DNA from: Sneathiella sp.
GTDB taxonomy: Bacteria > Pseudomonadota > Alphaproteobacteria > Sneathiellales > Sneathiellaceae
Reading direction: 5' to 3'
Length of the DNA: 5,835 nucleotides
Assembly: GCA_002732675.1 (NCBI GenBank)
Contig: NVRR01000208.1
Coordinates: 1 to 5,835 of the forward strand
Shown here in pieces: positions 5,808-5,835 of this stretch. Within the stretch, counting starts at the first letter, position 1, and every line of letters begins with the position of its first letter. The notes under the pieces are model-generated. The model ran no database searches. It had not been told where the DNA came from and was given only the letters and a program-made list of their open reading frames with translations. The position numbers and the translations under genes were made by a program.

Positions 5808-5835
5808 GCAAGCCTGAAATTGAACAAAAAAGCGG

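Noticed and set aside
1..5835. CRISPR array, insertion sequence, tRNA or riboswitch
   Set aside because: No regularly spaced repeats, transposase frames, terminal inverted repeats, cloverleaf or known riboswitch core could be seen by eye.

Overview
The window looks like a piece of chromosome from a Gram-negative bacterium, most likely an alphaproteobacterium. That placement is inferred from the style of the cold-shock protein, the RhlE-type helicase sitting directly upstream of it, and the monooxygenase family. No rRNA, tRNA, CRISPR array, insertion sequence or phage gene is visible.

Layout, left to right. (1) Positions 2-1177, plus strand: the C-terminal four-fifths of a flavin-dependent monooxygenase of the Baeyer-Villiger type, cut by the left window edge. 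(2) Positions 1260-3187, minus strand: a two-gene unit transcribed leftwards. First comes an apparently intact MOFRL-type glycerate 2-kinase (2045-3187). After an 84-base gap comes a broken NAD-dependent dehydrogenase of the 3-hydroxyisobutyrate / tartronate-semialdehyde / L-threonate dehydrogenase superfamily (1260-1960). The dehydrogenase has lost most of its Rossmann domain and carries two +1 frameshifts and a substituted active-site residue. (3) Positions 3188-4169: nearly 1 kb with no intact gene. It holds a sharp palindrome just upstream of the kinase, the decayed C-terminus of an isochorismatase-like cysteine hydrolase (minus, about 3352-3600), an unidentified coding-looking fragment (plus, about 3633-3782), and then AT-rich promoter and leader DNA. 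(4) Positions 4170-5807, plus strand: an intact RhlE-like DEAD-box RNA helicase with a TTG start, followed 66 bases later by an intact CspA-family cold-shock protein. The right edge falls 28 bases after the csp stop.

How the parts fit. The helicase and cold-shock protein form a plausible RNA-remodelling module, and the leader before the helicase has a consensus -10, a spaced direct repeat and a stem-loop just before the ribosome binding site. The kinase and dehydrogenase would normally be consecutive or parallel steps in C3/C4 hydroxy-acid metabolism, but only the kinase still looks functional. The middle of the window (about 1260-1960 and 3350-3780) therefore reads as a decaying accessory segment between working genes. 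I see no convincing new biological system; the most useful observations are the pattern of gene decay and the two candidate regulatory regions.
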